Numbered from the stretch's first letter, positions 52,525-61,007 are shown. The stretch: 64,000 nt of DNA from Streptomyces violascens (GCF_014649955.1 NZ_BMUA01000032.1:1-64000), one strand, 5' to 3'. Translations and numbers: made by a program. The notes: generated by a model from the sequence alone, not told the origin.

Positions 52525-52726
52525 CTGCTGTGCTCTCTTCGGCATGGAACATCTCCTCGACGCTGACCTTGAAGAACTTGGCCATGGATATGGCGAGCGG
52601 CAGGGAGGGTGTGTATCGCTCGGTCTCGATGGCGTTGATCGTTTGTCGTGAGACCCCGAGGGCGGTGCCCAGTTGGCCTTGGGAGAGCCCTTGTGACGAC
52701 CGAAGTTCTCTGACGCTGTTCTTCAC
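52514..52726 (-). CDS. Small XRE-family regulator
   Basis: A 70-aa helix-turn-helix protein: VRELRSSQGLSQGQLGTALG, then VSRQTINAIETERYTPSLPL and SMAKFFKVSVEEMF. This matches the compact YgzD/YozG-type regulators. The GTG start lies almost at the expected transcription start, so the mRNA may be leaderless. It is followed by its membrane partner with overlapping frames. Confidence 0.9.
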   Translation of the reverse strand: MKNSVRELRSSQGLSQGQLGTALGVSRQTINAIETERYTPSLPLAISMAKFFKVSVEEMFHAEESTADEQ

Positions 52727-52727
52727 A

Positions 52728-52775
52728 TGTAAAGCTTACTTGTCACCCTCTGCTGCTTGTCAAGCATGCTTTACA
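52728..52775 (-). promoter_or_regulatory. Promoter and operator candidate of the XRE operon
   Basis: On the minus strand TTGACA (complement at 52758-52763) lies 17-19 bases from AGTAAG/TAAGCT. Inverted arms TGTAAAGC (52728-52735) and GCTTTACA (52768-52775) bracket the promoter and are the likely autorepressor site. Confidence 0.5.
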
Positions 52776-52963
52776 GGAAGGAGGGGCTCGCACGGCGCCT
52801 TGGGCACTGTGTTCACCGTCCAGGTAACCGGGCGCGGACTGCCAGGACATTTGTCCTGCGGCAGTCGGGATTCTTCGCTCTGCCGCGGGACCCCTCCCCG
52901 ACGGGAGTATCAGTGGTGTCGGCAAGGGGCCGGCGGGCACTGCGAAGTCGTGAGGGGAACGCC

Positions 52964-53452
52964 ATGAGCGCGACGGTTGTGATGGAGACTCAGACTCAGA
53001 CTCCGGCTCAGGTTCAGGTCGACGCCGAGGTCGAGGTCCAGGGGGCCGGCGCCGAGGGTGTTGTGCTCAAGGGGCTGCCGAACTGGTACTTCCCGCTGGT
53101 GGGTCTCTTCGCGGGGATCTTCGACATTGCTCGTGCCTACCCGATCCTGTACGCGCTGATCCCGGTGGTGGCGATCGTGCAGATCGTGCTCGCGTTCACC
53201 GTGCTCAAGGCCCGGATCCGGTACATGAAGTCGCTGTGGAAGAACAAGCGGACCCGGTTCCTCGCGCTTGGTCTGCTGGCCGTCCGGTTCGTCATCCGGT
53301 ACGGGCTCGGGGTTGCCGGTCTCGCGCTGGGTGCGGCTGCCGGGCAGCTGACGCTGGGCATCGTGATGGCGGTGATCGGCACTGCCATGGCTTGGGGAGA
53401 CCAGTGGCTTATTCTCCGCACTCTCAAGCACGCCCAGCTCAAGGCTGCCTGA
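52964..53452 (+). CDS. Membrane protein
   Basis: A 162-aa protein; GAGGGGAAC precedes ATG 52964. The first 45 residues are soluble and Gln/Val/Glu-rich (MSATVVMETQTQTPAQVQVD). Three hydrophobic spans follow: YFPLVGLFAGIFDIARAY with LYALIPVVAIVQIVLAFTVL, FLALGLLAVRFVIRYGLGV, and LTLGIVMAVIGTAMAWGDQW. The loop KARIRYMKSLWKNKRTRF is basic and cytoplasmic. No family recognised. Confidence 0.7.
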   Translation: MSATVVMETQTQTPAQVQVDAEVEVQGAGAEGVVLKGLPNWYFPLVGLFAGIFDIARAYPILYALIPVVAIVQIVLAFTVLKARIRYMKSLWKNKRTRFLALGLLAVRFVIRYGLGVAGLALGAAAGQLTLGIVMAVIGTAMAWGDQWLILRTLKHAQLKAA

Positions 53453-53501
53453 CGGACCGTGGAATCACCCGACACCTCAACCGTGAACCCCACATCGAAA
53501 C

Positions 53502-53537
53502 AGGGCCCCGCCGCGCAGCACCGCGGTATGGGGCCCT
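53502..53537. terminator. Hairpin between convergent genes
   Basis: AGGGCCCC (53502-53509) pairs with GGGGCCCT (53530-53537), with inner CGCGG/CCGCG pairing. It lies between the membrane protein stop (53452) and the 2H phosphoesterase stop (53610). Confidence 0.65.
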
Positions 53538-53609
53538 TCGCATGCGCTCCATGCAGGCGTCTGATCCGTGCTGGGGGCACCCGCTGCCACGGGAGTGGCG
53601 TGCGGGGCC

Positions 53610-54230
53610 TCAGCCGAGGGGCACCGTGGCTAGGGATTCCCACTCGTACATGCGGTGGTCGCGATGGATGACGATGAGTTCTGCTTGGGTGATCCGGCCA
53701 TGTGCCGGCTCGATGGCTGTGTCGGCGAGTGCGGCAGCGAACGGGGCTGCGGGTCCGGTGCTGTTGCTGTAGCCGACGGAGACGTGCGGCGTGAAGCCGT
53801 CGGCGCGTTCGGGGACTTCGGGCAGTACGTCACCGATGGCCGCGCGGATGGCGTCACGGACTGCCCGGACGGCTGCGGCGGGTTGTACGGGCGCAAGGAT
53901 GGCTTCCGGGTCGACGACGGGGTTCTCCAGCGTGACGTCGAAGGCCGGGATTCCAGCGAGACGTGCCCTGGCCGCTTTGGCGATGTCGAGAGCGTTTTGT
54001 CTGTCGACTTCGCCGACGAATCCGATGCCTTGCATCGTGAGGTGGAGCCACTGGTCGGGGATCAAGTCGAGCCCGCCGAGGGGCGCGAGCACGGTGCGGT
54101 AGGCGGCGGCGAAACGGTGGATGTCCGCCTGGCCGTCGAAGGTCAGGTGCCAGGTGTAGAAGCGGCGGCCGAAGTCCCAGCCCGGCCGCCAGTACCAGTG
54201 ATCCCGCATGTGCTCGGGTGCAGTCGTCAT
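53610..54230 (-). CDS. 2H phosphoesterase (2'-5' RNA ligase family)
   Basis: A 206-aa cytoplasmic enzyme; ATG 54230 starts MTTAPEHMRDHWYWRPGW. The two catalytic H-x-T/S motifs are QWLHLTMQGIGFVG (HLT, about residue 66) and GFTPHVSVGYSNS (HVS, about 152), as in LigT/2'-5' RNA ligase-like proteins that act on 2',3'-cyclic phosphates or 2'-5' linkages. The length is typical. The substrate is unknown. Another broken gene follows upstream. Confidence 0.85.
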   Translation of the reverse strand: MTTAPEHMRDHWYWRPGWDFGRRFYTWHLTFDGQADIHRFAAAYRTVLAPLGGLDLIPDQWLHLTMQGIGFVGEVDRQNALDIAKAARARLAGIPAFDVTLENPVVDPEAILAPVQPAAAVRAVRDAIRAAIGDVLPEVPERADGFTPHVSVGYSNSTGPAAPFAAALADTAIEPAHGRITQAELIVIHRDHRMYEWESLATVPLG

Positions 54231-54298
54231 GGCCCCTGACCCAATCAGGGTGACCCCTCGCCTGGCGAGAGGGCCAAGTGCTGGGGCCCGGAGTCCTG

Positions 54299-54596
54299 TC
54301 ACCAGTCGGTCAGAACCCGCCGCGCTGTGGTCGTGGCGACTCCGCTCGCGGCGCGTCCCACGGCCATGAGCTGCCCGAGGTCCTGCATGGGGGGCGTGAT
54401 GGAGGCCAGCCGTTGCTCGGGCGGCATGGCCAGGACGGGGGAGTGGGCTTCCACGGCGCCGTCCGGCTGGGGTGCCCAGGAGAGCGATGGCGCGGGTGAT
54501 GTGGATCTGGGCTTCCGTGCCGTACCCGCAATTCGGCTGCGCGCCGAGACGCGCCAGCAGACGAGCGCCTAAGGCGGCGAGCAGCATGGCAGGTTG
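54299..54596 (-). pseudogene. Frameshifted unknown gene
   Basis: The upstream frame reads ALGARLLARLGAQPNCGYGT and EAQIHITRAIALLG. Near 54480 the sensible sequence changes frame to DGAVEAHSPVLAMPPEQRLA, SITPPMQDLGQLMAVGRAAS and VATTTARRVLTDW with a stop at 54299. One or two indels destroy the gene. The family is not recognised. Confidence 0.5.
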
Positions 54597-54722
54597 ACCA
54601 GCAGCCGGGCGTCGATCTGATGAGCGGGTGACACCGGTTCTTCCGATTCACCCGTCAGATCCCTCAAGTGGGCGAGGCAGATCGCCGGTTAGCATCAGTT
54701 CAGACGACCGTCGGCCACGGCC

Positions 54723-55172
54723 CTACAGTTCCATCCGGTAGAAGACTTTGTCGGTCTTCGGTGCCACGCCGTAGGCCTGGTAGAAGTCGAGGGCTGGTGG
54801 GTTGTCGGCGTCGCCGGTCCACTCGATGCGCGAGCAGCCCGCCGCGGCAGCGTCTTCCTTGAGTCGGGCCATGAAGAGTTGGGCGATGCCGCGGCGTCGG
54901 GCAGGTTCCCGAACGTACAGCTCCTTGAGGTAGAGCGAGGTGTCGGCACCGGCGGCTGGCCACAACAAGGAGTACGAGGCCAGCCCCAGTACGTTGGTGC
55001 CCTCGCGGGCGAGTAGCACAGTCGCGGCGGGCCGGTCGGAGAACAGCGCGGCCCGGATCTGTTTCACGTCGCCGGGCGTCTTGTCGCCTCCGTAATAGGC
55101 CTCGACCTCACCGAGGATCTGAGAGATCACCTCGATGTCTGCTTCCGTGGCCGACTCGATCTGCACCGTCAT
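54723..55172 (-). CDS. GNAT-family N-acetyltransferase
   Basis: A 149-aa acetyltransferase: MTVQIESATEADIEVISQIL, ATVLLAREGTNVLGLASYSL, SLYLKELYVREPARRRGIAQ (acetyl-CoA loop RRRGIA), LFMARLKEDAAAAGCSRIEW and ALDFYQAYGVAPKTDKVFYR. The substrate is unknown; the layout is close to spermidine/amine acetyltransferases. It starts 3 bp after the stop of the XRE-TPR gene and is surely co-transcribed. Confidence 0.9.
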   Translation of the reverse strand: MTVQIESATEADIEVISQILGEVEAYYGGDKTPGDVKQIRAALFSDRPAATVLLAREGTNVLGLASYSLLWPAAGADTSLYLKELYVREPARRRGIAQLFMARLKEDAAAAGCSRIEWTGDADNPPALDFYQAYGVAPKTDKVFYRMEL

Positions 55173-55175
55173 CAG

Positions 55176-56345
55176 CTATCCCTCTCCCGCAGGTAGCGCC
55201 AGCACCTCCCGCAGCACCTCGCCTTCCGGCAGGCTCCGCGCGTCGGGGACTCTATCCGCCAGTTCCCGCGCCCGATAGATGATCAGCGGGCTGCGATGCT
55301 CCTCCGGAAGGGCCATGAGGGTCGCCGTGGCGTGGGCCGCCGCCATGACGGGTTCCCCCTCGATCACGTAACACATGGCCTGGTCGAGGCCGATGAACGC
55401 CCGGTCGGTGTGATCATCCATCGGGTACAGCTCCAGCGCCCGCTCCTGCTCGGCACGGGCGCGCCCTGTCTGCCGCAGATGTGTCCAGGCGTTCCCGGCG
55501 TGGAAGCGCAACTGCGACTCGGAGTACCCGAACGCCGATCCGGTGCGCAGCTCGCCGTCGAGCCGTTCCAGCGCGGCCTCTCCCGCGCGCAGCGCGCTGG
55601 CGGTCTGCTCGGCCCGGCCAAGGCGGGCGTACGCGCGGGCCTCCAATGGGGCAGCCAGAGCGGGCCCGACGCACGGCAGACCCCCGGCCAGGTCCCGGGC
55701 GTGGATGGCGAGTTCGACGGCGCCGTGCACGTCGCCTTCGTAGTAGAGCTGGTAGGCCTCCTGCGCGTACATCCACGACAGGGTGGCCCGGTCCTCGGCG
55801 GCCGCGGCTGCAGCCCGTCCGGTGCGCCACCAGTTCCGGGCGGCCGGGTCGCCGAGCTTCAGCAGGGTGAGGGCCATCAGGCCGGACATCTGCGCCGCGG
55901 CCACGGTCAGTCGCCGGCGCGCCGGCGCGGGATGCCGGTGCGCCAGGAGCCGGTTGAGATCGGTGAAGTCGGCGATCAGGTCGGGGAGCTGGTCGCTCTC
56001 GGCCCGGTAGCGGGTGGCCCTGCCGTGACGGGCCACGGCGTACTCCACCTCCTCTACCGACATCGCCGTCATGGGGCCTGCGGAGAGAGCGTCGAGGAGC
56101 CCGGCTTGGAGGGCGGCTGCCTGTGCGGACAGCGACGCACCGGGCGGTGTGGCGGCCAGCCTGCGCAGCTCGCCGCCCGCGCCGACGGCGTCGTCGAGAG
56201 CGGCAGCCATGGCGGGCGACGGCGTCTTCTTGTCTTGTTCGAGGTCGGCGACGTAGCTCTTGCCGCAGTTCGCGAGGAGGGCCACGTCGCGTAGTGACCG
56301 GGTGCCGCGCAGGCGCCGGAGGGCCTGGCCGAACGACTCGTCCAT
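55176..56345 (-). CDS. XRE-family regulator with TPR-like C-terminal domain
   Basis: A 389-aa regulator. The first 60 residues hold the HTH (FGQALRRLRGTRSLRDVALL, ANCGKSYVADLEQDKKTPSP). Residues 110-380 are helical TPR-like repeats (LSWMYAQEAYQLYYEGDVHG, AVELAIHARDLAGG, RFHAGNAWTHLRQTGRARAE, QERALELYPMDDHTDRAFIG). This layout is very common in Streptomyces, where such regulators sense small peptides or signals and control neighbouring genes; the GNAT gene is the likely partner. Confidence 0.9.
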   Translation of the reverse strand: MDESFGQALRRLRGTRSLRDVALLANCGKSYVADLEQDKKTPSPAMAAALDDAVGAGGELRRLAATPPGASLSAQAAALQAGLLDALSAGPMTAMSVEEVEYAVARHGRATRYRAESDQLPDLIADFTDLNRLLAHRHPAPARRRLTVAAAQMSGLMALTLLKLGDPAARNWWRTGRAAAAAAEDRATLSWMYAQEAYQLYYEGDVHGAVELAIHARDLAGGLPCVGPALAAPLEARAYARLGRAEQTASALRAGEAALERLDGELRTGSAFGYSESQLRFHAGNAWTHLRQTGRARAEQERALELYPMDDHTDRAFIGLDQAMCYVIEGEPVMAAAHATATLMALPEEHRSPLIIYRARELADRVPDARSLPEGEVLREVLALPAGEG

Positions 56346-56482
56346 GAGTTTCTTCCCCTGCTGTCCGCCCTGTCCGCCGGGCAGCGGACACCAGCGGACG
56401 CCGCTTGCCTGTCCTACACGGTGCGTATTGGAAACGCTACTCCCAACAACCGATCCGCTACGGGGACTTGAGAGAGGCCATC

Positions 56483-56980
56483 ATGCGTGCCATCAGCACC
56501 GACGCCGAGACGGAGGCCGCCGTCGCGGCGTGGCTGGCCGACAGCCTGAACCGGCCGGGTAACGCGCGCCAGCAGTGGACGGACGGGCACGTCGCCCTCC
56601 TCGCCCTGGGCCGGCGGTTCTCCGCCGTCCGCCTGGCTGACGACCTGGTGTACGCCGTGGCAGCCGGTGCGGAACCGGCGACCGCCAGCACTGTCTTGCG
56701 CTTGTTGCGCGGACCGGTCATCCACGACCCGCGCAACCACCGCTTCTACGCCCTGGTGCCGTCCTCTCCGCCCGGCCCGGGCCTCGGCCGGTATGCGACG
56801 CACCTCGGTCTCGGTCACTACATCGGCGTGCCCAAGGTCGGGGACAACGAGCCGACCGGCACGCTGGCGAGCTACTGGGCCGTCCCCGCAACCGCCCCCG
56901 GCGCCCTGTGCGATCCGATCCGGCTCAGGGACATGATCGAGATGGGCACCGCCGCGCTCGACCGCCAAGCCGCGTCATGA
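56483..56980 (+). CDS. Conserved hypothetical protein divergent from the XRE regulator
   Basis: A 165-aa cytoplasmic protein; ATG 56483 has GAGAGAGG upstream. Visible blocks: WLADSLNRPGNARQQWTDGH, VALLALGRRFSAVRLADDLV, RGPVIHDPRNHRFYALVPSS, GLGHYIGVPKVGDNEPTGTL and SYWAVPATAPGALCDPIRLR. Proteins with this RFYAL...G.P......YW pattern accompany XRE regulators in Streptomyces; I recall them as unnamed. The divergent placement suggests control by the regulator. Confidence 0.7.
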   Translation: MRAISTDAETEAAVAAWLADSLNRPGNARQQWTDGHVALLALGRRFSAVRLADDLVYAVAAGAEPATASTVLRLLRGPVIHDPRNHRFYALVPSSPPGPGLGRYATHLGLGHYIGVPKVGDNEPTGTLASYWAVPATAPGALCDPIRLRDMIEMGTAALDRQAAS

Positions 56981-57126
56981 ACGCACCACGGAACCCAAGG
57001 GGTTATGTGGTCCCCGAGCGCCGGGTCGCCCGGCAGATGTTTTGGCAGGAAGGGCACCCGGAGGTCGTTGAAGTCGGCGACAAGCCGATTGGGCCGTCCC
57101 CCGAGGGGCTGGCCCGCGTCGTGCCG

Positions 57127-57420
57127 TCAGCGGACGACGACGTTGTAGGCCGGGCCGATCTCCGGCTGGAGATCGCCGTATCCGAGGTCGGCGATGATCG
57201 GGCCGAGTACCTTGCCGAACGCCTCGAAGCTTTCGGCGGACTCCCAGACGTCGGTGATCCGCCAGCCGCCGTCGACAGGGCCTGCGGCGTGCGAGAGGAG
57301 GCCGACGACGGGAAGGTCCGTGACGCTGGTGAACCCCTTTCCGTCGGTGAGGCGCTCGACGCAGCTGTCGTAGAGCTCCGGTCCGATGCCGGGGACGAAG
57401 AAGGTGACGATGATGGCCAT
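57127..57420 (-). CDS. Dimeric alpha/beta-barrel (ABM-like) small protein
   Basis: A 97-aa protein from ATG 57420. MAIIVTFFVPGIGPELYDSC and VERLTDGKGF, then GGWRITDVWESAESFEAFGK and VLGPIIADLGYGDL match ferredoxin-like antibiotic-biosynthesis-monooxygenase or dimeric barrel proteins. Length is typical. No cofactor motif. It lies on the left edge of the RiPP region and may be unrelated. Confidence 0.7.
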   Translation of the reverse strand: MAIIVTFFVPGIGPELYDSCVERLTDGKGFTSVTDLPVVGLLSHAAGPVDGGWRITDVWESAESFEAFGKVLGPIIADLGYGDLQPEIGPAYNVVVR

Positions 57421-57755
57421 GGGAGTGCTCCTGTCGGTGCGGTGCCGCAGGGTTCCGGGGCGAGCCGGTTGCGCGCACCAGCCCTCGGCGCCCTCGGTGA
57501 CTTCCCATCTCTCGGGCATAGCATCCCCGGCGGCGACGGCTCGTCGGCGCTCTCGGGCGCGGGTCGTTGGCGCGGGCGCGGATGACGACCAGTGCACGCG
57601 CCTCACAGTCGCCATCGTTCGCCGCGGGGTTCGTTCTCTTCGGCGCGCCGGGCCAGATGTTCACGGTCCGCCGGACGGCCTGGGTGTCGTTGAGCGAGGG
57701 CGACATGCGCTCGGTGCGGCGTCGGTTCGGGGCCCTCGGTCTGAGGTGGCCGGGT

Positions 57756-58556
57756 TCAGTCGTCGAGGTCGATGACGAAGTCGACGATGGTGGTGTCGCC
57801 GCGGCGCACGATGGGGTGGCCGACTTCGACGACGCGTCCGGTGTCGGCGATGTGGCGGCGGGTGTAGCGCATGACGGGGACGCCGGCCCCGATCCGCAGG
57901 GTGGCGGCTTCGGATTTGTCCGGCATCCCGGTGGTGAACGACTCGGTGATGCGGGTGACGGTGATGCCGAGGGAGGCCATCTGGGCTCGGGTGCCGCCGG
58001 GCCAGGGCTCGTTGATGGGGTCGGCGACGGGTGTTCCGGAGACATCGGCCCAGCGGAGGTAGGACGTGGCCATCTGGGTGGGCTGGTCGTTGTCGTAGAA
58101 CACGAAGTGCCGGGCGAGCAGCCGCTCGCCGATTTCGCTCTCGAAGAGCGCGGCGAGCTCGGCGTCGGCCTGGACCTTTTCGAAGCGTTTGTCGAGCCGG
58201 TACTCGGACCAGCCGATGCCCTGGTCGCGGGTGTAGGGCGTGGACTTGGCGCCGTGGGTGGTGCGATAGCGGTCGGCGGCCATCCGGTGGATCGGGGGCC
58301 GCGGGCGCACCCGGGTGCCGGCGCGGGCCCGTGTCTCGATGAGTCCCTCGTTGCGGAGCAGTGCCAGGGCGTTGCGGATGGTTGTTTCGGAGACGCGGTA
58401 GTGCTCGCAGAGCGCGGGCAGGGTGGGGATCTGGTCGCCGGGGCGGAATTCGGCGGAGTGGATGCGGCGTCGCAGGTCGTCGGCGATCCGCAGGTACTCG
58501 GGCTCTGCCACTGCCACACCACCGTTCTGGATGATCGCGTCAATCTGTGTACACAT
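57756..58556 (-). CDS. GntR-family regulator with UTRA domain
   Basis: A 266-aa regulator; ATG 58556 has GGAAGGG upstream. The winged helix YLRIADDLRRRIHSAEFRPG, DQIPTLPALCEHYRVSETTI, RNALALLRNEGLIETRARAG is classical. The C-terminal UTRA domain (EIGERLLARHFVFYDNDQPT, QMATSYLRWADVSG, GAGVPVMRYTRRHIADTGRV) binds a small effector. It is divergent from the RiPP-type operon, and an inverted repeat lies in the shared promoter, so it likely controls the operon. Confidence 0.9.
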   Translation of the reverse strand: MCTQIDAIIQNGGVAVAEPEYLRIADDLRRRIHSAEFRPGDQIPTLPALCEHYRVSETTIRNALALLRNEGLIETRARAGTRVRPRPPIHRMAADRYRTTHGAKSTPYTRDQGIGWSEYRLDKRFEKVQADAELAALFESEIGERLLARHFVFYDNDQPTQMATSYLRWADVSGTPVADPINEPWPGGTRAQMASLGITVTRITESFTTGMPDKSEAATLRIGAGVPVMRYTRRHIADTGRVVEVGHPIVRRGDTTIVDFVIDLDD

Positions 58557-58597
58557 ACTTTGCCCTTCCTCTTGACCTGCGCCAACTCCAGCGACAA

Positions 58598-58630
58598 TCT
58601 GAGTACAGAAAAGCTTTATCCGTACTCAGA
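58598..58630. promoter_or_regulatory. GntR operator candidate in the divergent promoter
   Basis: TCTGAGTAC (58598-58606) is mirrored by GTACTCAGA (58622-58630) with a 15-base spacer, 20 bases upstream of the first operon gene. A related GTGTACAC occurs at the start of the regulator gene. Two half sites with this spacing fit a GntR dimer pair. Confidence 0.6.
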
Positions 58631-58649
58631 TAACAGCTGGGGGCCGGTC

Positions 58650-58988
58650 ATGCCCGAATCGGGGCACACCTGGCGCAAGGCTTTCAAAGGGCTTCCCGAG
58701 GAGGCCCGCACCGTCCGTGTGTGGACGGCCGGCCGCCTCGGTCACCCCGATGCCCCGCTCATCGCGAACGAGCTGTTCACGGCCGTCCTGGGTGCCGGGC
58801 CGGACAGCATCGAGATGACCCTGTCGACGGCGGGCACCAGGATCCGCATCGCCGCGGACGGCTCCGTCCAGCTGTCGTTCCTGCAGACCCGCGGGCCGGG
58901 CGCGATCCTCGTCGGCCAGCTGTCCGCGTCCTCGGGCGTCTCCGAGGACGGCCAGACCCTGTGGGCCCTGTTCGAAGGGGAGTCCTGA
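58650..58988 (+). CDS. Hypothetical protein, first gene of the operon
   Basis: A 112-aa protein. ATG 58650 follows GGGGGCC. HTWRKAFKGLPEEARTVRVW, ELFTAVLGAGPDSIEMTLST, AGTRIRIAADGSVQLSF and ASSGVSEDGQTLWALFEGE suggest a small alpha/beta fold. It resembles unnamed proteins found beside GntR/UTRA regulators in Streptomyces. Its stop overlaps the next start (TGATG). Confidence 0.7.
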   Translation: MPESGHTWRKAFKGLPEEARTVRVWTAGRLGHPDAPLIANELFTAVLGAGPDSIEMTLSTAGTRIRIAADGSVQLSFLQTRGPGAILVGQLSASSGVSEDGQTLWALFEGES

Positions 58989-59362
58989 TGCCACAGCCCA
59001 CCACCGGACATGACGCCGCCGTCCAGGCGGCCGGCTCCGCCACGCGCACCGACATGCGCCGCGATATCGAGATCGCGATGGCCCTGGCGGTCACCTGTCC
59101 CAACGGCGCCGTCGCCGCTGCAGTCCGGGGCCGTCTGCGCGGCTACATCAGCGGGCTCGCCGAGCCCGCCGGAACGTACGTGCACGCGCTCAAGTCCGAG
59201 ACCAGGGACCGCGACATCGCCGAGGGCACCCTTCGGCACGCCAAGAACCTGCTCCACGTATCCGGCAGTGATCCGGCCGCGCGCCTTCGCCTGCTGGCCA
59301 AGGGCGTCGATCACCTGATGCGGTACGCCGCCCAGGCCCGCGCTGAGGCTGAGCGGCCCTGA
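58988..59362 (+). CDS. DUF6415-family natural-product protein
   Basis: A 124-aa helical protein. TDMRRDIEIAMALAVTCPNG, LRGYISGLAEPAGTYVHAL, RDRDIAEGTLRHAKNLLHVS and LRLLAKGVDHLMRYAAQARA follow the DUF6415 pattern (L-R-G-Y-I, A-x-x-x-R-H-A-x-x-L, LLAKxVDHLxRYA) known from Streptomyces natural-product clusters. The role is unknown. It is translationally coupled to the 112-aa gene. Confidence 0.8.
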   Translation: MPQPTTGHDAAVQAAGSATRTDMRRDIEIAMALAVTCPNGAVAAAVRGRLRGYISGLAEPAGTYVHALKSETRDRDIAEGTLRHAKNLLHVSGSDPAARLRLLAKGVDHLMRYAAQARAEAERP

Positions 59363-59403
59363 GACCGGCGCCGGACCGGAGGAGGCTCCCCGGCCGGCGT
59401 CCT

Positions 59404-59443
59404 GGTGCCGTCTCTTCACGTCCCCCCGAGAGGGGACGGCACC
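59404..59443 (+). terminator. Hairpin before the precursor gene
   Basis: GGTGCCGTC (59404-59412) pairs with GACGGCACC (59435-59443). It separates the DUF6415 gene from the peptide gene and may act as an attenuator or processing site that uncouples peptide expression. Confidence 0.6.
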
Positions 59444-59522
59444 AACCCCGCCCCGCTGCAGGGGAGGGGTGCGGCACGGGCAACTGCCCGCGCCGTTCGC
59501 AGAGAAGAAGAAGGAGATCCTC

Positions 59523-59660
59523 GTGGAACTGTCCAAGTCCGAACTCGCCGTCCAGGACCAGCCCGTCGTGAAGGACGCGGCGGGCGGCATCGCCGCGCTC
59601 ACCGTGCCGTCCAGCGTCGTACGGATCGAGGACGTCGAGGAGGAAGGCGGCGTCGCCTAA
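59523..59660 (+). CDS. Candidate RiPP precursor peptide
   Basis: A 45-aa peptide. GTG 59523 has GGAG 7 nt upstream and begins VELSKSELAVQDQPVV, the start of a leader. The remainder KDAAGGIAALTVPSSVVRIE and DVEEEGGVA has no Cys, one Thr and two Ser after the leader region, and an acidic end. It precedes TfuA and YcaO genes on the same strand. In TfuA-YcaO RiPPs the enzymes convert backbone amides to thioamides, so Cys is not required. Which part is core is not visible; AAGGIAALTVPSSVV is the most hydrophobic stretch. A longer in-frame start at 59469 lacks a ribosome-binding site. Confidence 0.7.
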   Translation: MELSKSELAVQDQPVVKDAAGGIAALTVPSSVVRIEDVEEEGGVA

Positions 59661-59729
59661 TCCCGCGCAACCCGTGGTGCCGGCACCCCTGGCGGTTCCG
59701 GCACCGCGGCCACGCCTGTGGAGGAGCAC

Positions 59730-61007
59730 ATGATTCACGTCTACGTCGGACCCACCCTGCACCACGGGGAACCGCTTCTCTCCGCACCCCGGGTCCGTGT
59801 GCTGCCGCCGATGCGGCACGGTGACCTGTTCGATCCGGCGATCGGCACCGGGGACACGGTGGTCCTCATCGACGGGATGTACCACCAGGCTGCGGCGGTG
59901 CGGCACAAGGAAATCCTGGCCGTGCTCGACCGGGGTGTCCGGGTCATCGGTGCCGCCTCGATCGGCGCGCTGCGCGCGGCCGAGCTGAGCGCGTTCGGGA
60001 TGACCGGCGTCGGTGCGGTCTTCCGCGCCTATCTGCGCGGTGATCTCGACGGGGACGACGAGGTCGCGGTCGGGCAGCAACCGGACGGCAGCTGGCGGTC
60101 GTTGACCTGGCCGCTGGTCAACCTCCGCCACGTCCTGGCCATCGCCGCACGCGACGGGGTCATGGCGCCGGACGCTGCGGCCGGGCTGCTGGCCGCGTTC
60201 GGCGGCGTCTACTACCCGCACCGGACGCTGCCCGCGGTTCTCGCGATCTGCCGGCGCCACCATGCCGACGCCTTCGCGGCCTGGCTCCAGCAGCGGCGCT
60301 CGGCCGATCCGTACTTCGGCGACGTCAAGCGGGCCGACGCCCTCGAAGCCGTCCTCCTCGCGCTCACCAGCACCCATGCGCCGCAGGATCCAGTACCAGC
60401 ACGGTGCTGGGACACCGGGTACTACCGGCGCTGGGCCAACCACTTCGCCACGCTCCCCGTGGCCGGGGAGCCGATGGCGACGGCTAGGCGCGTGGCCTAC
60501 CAGCAGCTCTTCGACCCCGGCTTCCCCGCGGTGTGGCGCGCCTGGCTCGGCCACCTCTCCGAGCACCCGAACGACGGCACACCAGGAATGCCGCTACCGG
60601 AACGCATGGCGGAGCTGACCCAGCCGCACACCGGCCGCATCCCTGCCCACACGCTCTTCCATCCCGTACCCGACCTCAATGACCCGAGCACCGTGGCCCG
60701 CCTGCTGGCTCACGAGAGCGCTGCGGACCGGGCGACGATTGCACGGTACGCAGCCTGCAACGACACGGCCCGCCGGACCCAGCCGGGCTTCTGTCCCGAA
60801 GCACTCGACAACGCCGTGACCGGCCGCGCCCTGCAGTGCCTGTGGCACTGCCCCGGCGCACGGGAACTCGACGACGAAGCCGCAGCCCGCGGCTTTCACA
60901 CCAGCGCCCACGCGGTCGCCGACCTGAAGCACTTCCTGACAGGGCTCCTCCACGACCAGGAGCACCATCACAGCCTGTCCGGACGGGAGTTAACCGATGC
61001 CCAGTGA
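59730..61007 (+). CDS. TfuA-like protein
   Basis: A 425-aa protein; ATG 59730 has GGAGGAG upstream. The first 150 residues are the TfuA core: MIHVYVGPTLHHGEPLLSAP, VVLIDGMYHQAAAVRHKEIL and VIGAASIGALRAAELSAFGM, with the G-A-S/A-S/I-x-G-A-L-R-A-A-E signature. TfuA partners of YcaO proteins are thought to deliver or release sulfur for backbone thioamidation, as in trifolitoxin, thioviridamide and archaeal MCR. The C-terminal 270 residues (GYYRRWANHFATLPVAGEPM, PHTGRIPAHTLFHPVPDL) are an extra helical domain of unknown role. It overlaps the YcaO gene by 11 bases. Confidence 0.9.
   Translation: MIHVYVGPTLHHGEPLLSAPRVRVLPPMRHGDLFDPAIGTGDTVVLIDGMYHQAAAVRHKEILAVLDRGVRVIGAASIGALRAAELSAFGMTGVGAVFRAYLRGDLDGDDEVAVGQQPDGSWRSLTWPLVNLRHVLAIAARDGVMAPDAAAGLLAAFGGVYYPHRTLPAVLAICRRHHADAFAAWLQQRRSADPYFGDVKRADALEAVLLALTSTHAPQDPVPARCWDTGYYRRWANHFATLPVAGEPMATARRVAYQQLFDPGFPAVWRAWLGHLSEHPNDGTPGMPLPERMAELTQPHTGRIPAHTLFHPVPDLNDPSTVARLLAHESAADRATIARYAACNDTARRTQPGFCPEALDNAVTGRALQCLWHCPGARELDDEAAARGFHTSAHAVADLKHFLTGLLHDQEHHHSLSGRELTDAQ

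Noticed and set aside
56975..58597. A 540-codon minus-strand frame across the ABM-like and GntR genes
   Set aside because: It is a shifted-frame shadow of the two real minus-strand genes, with Pro/Ser/Arg low complexity.
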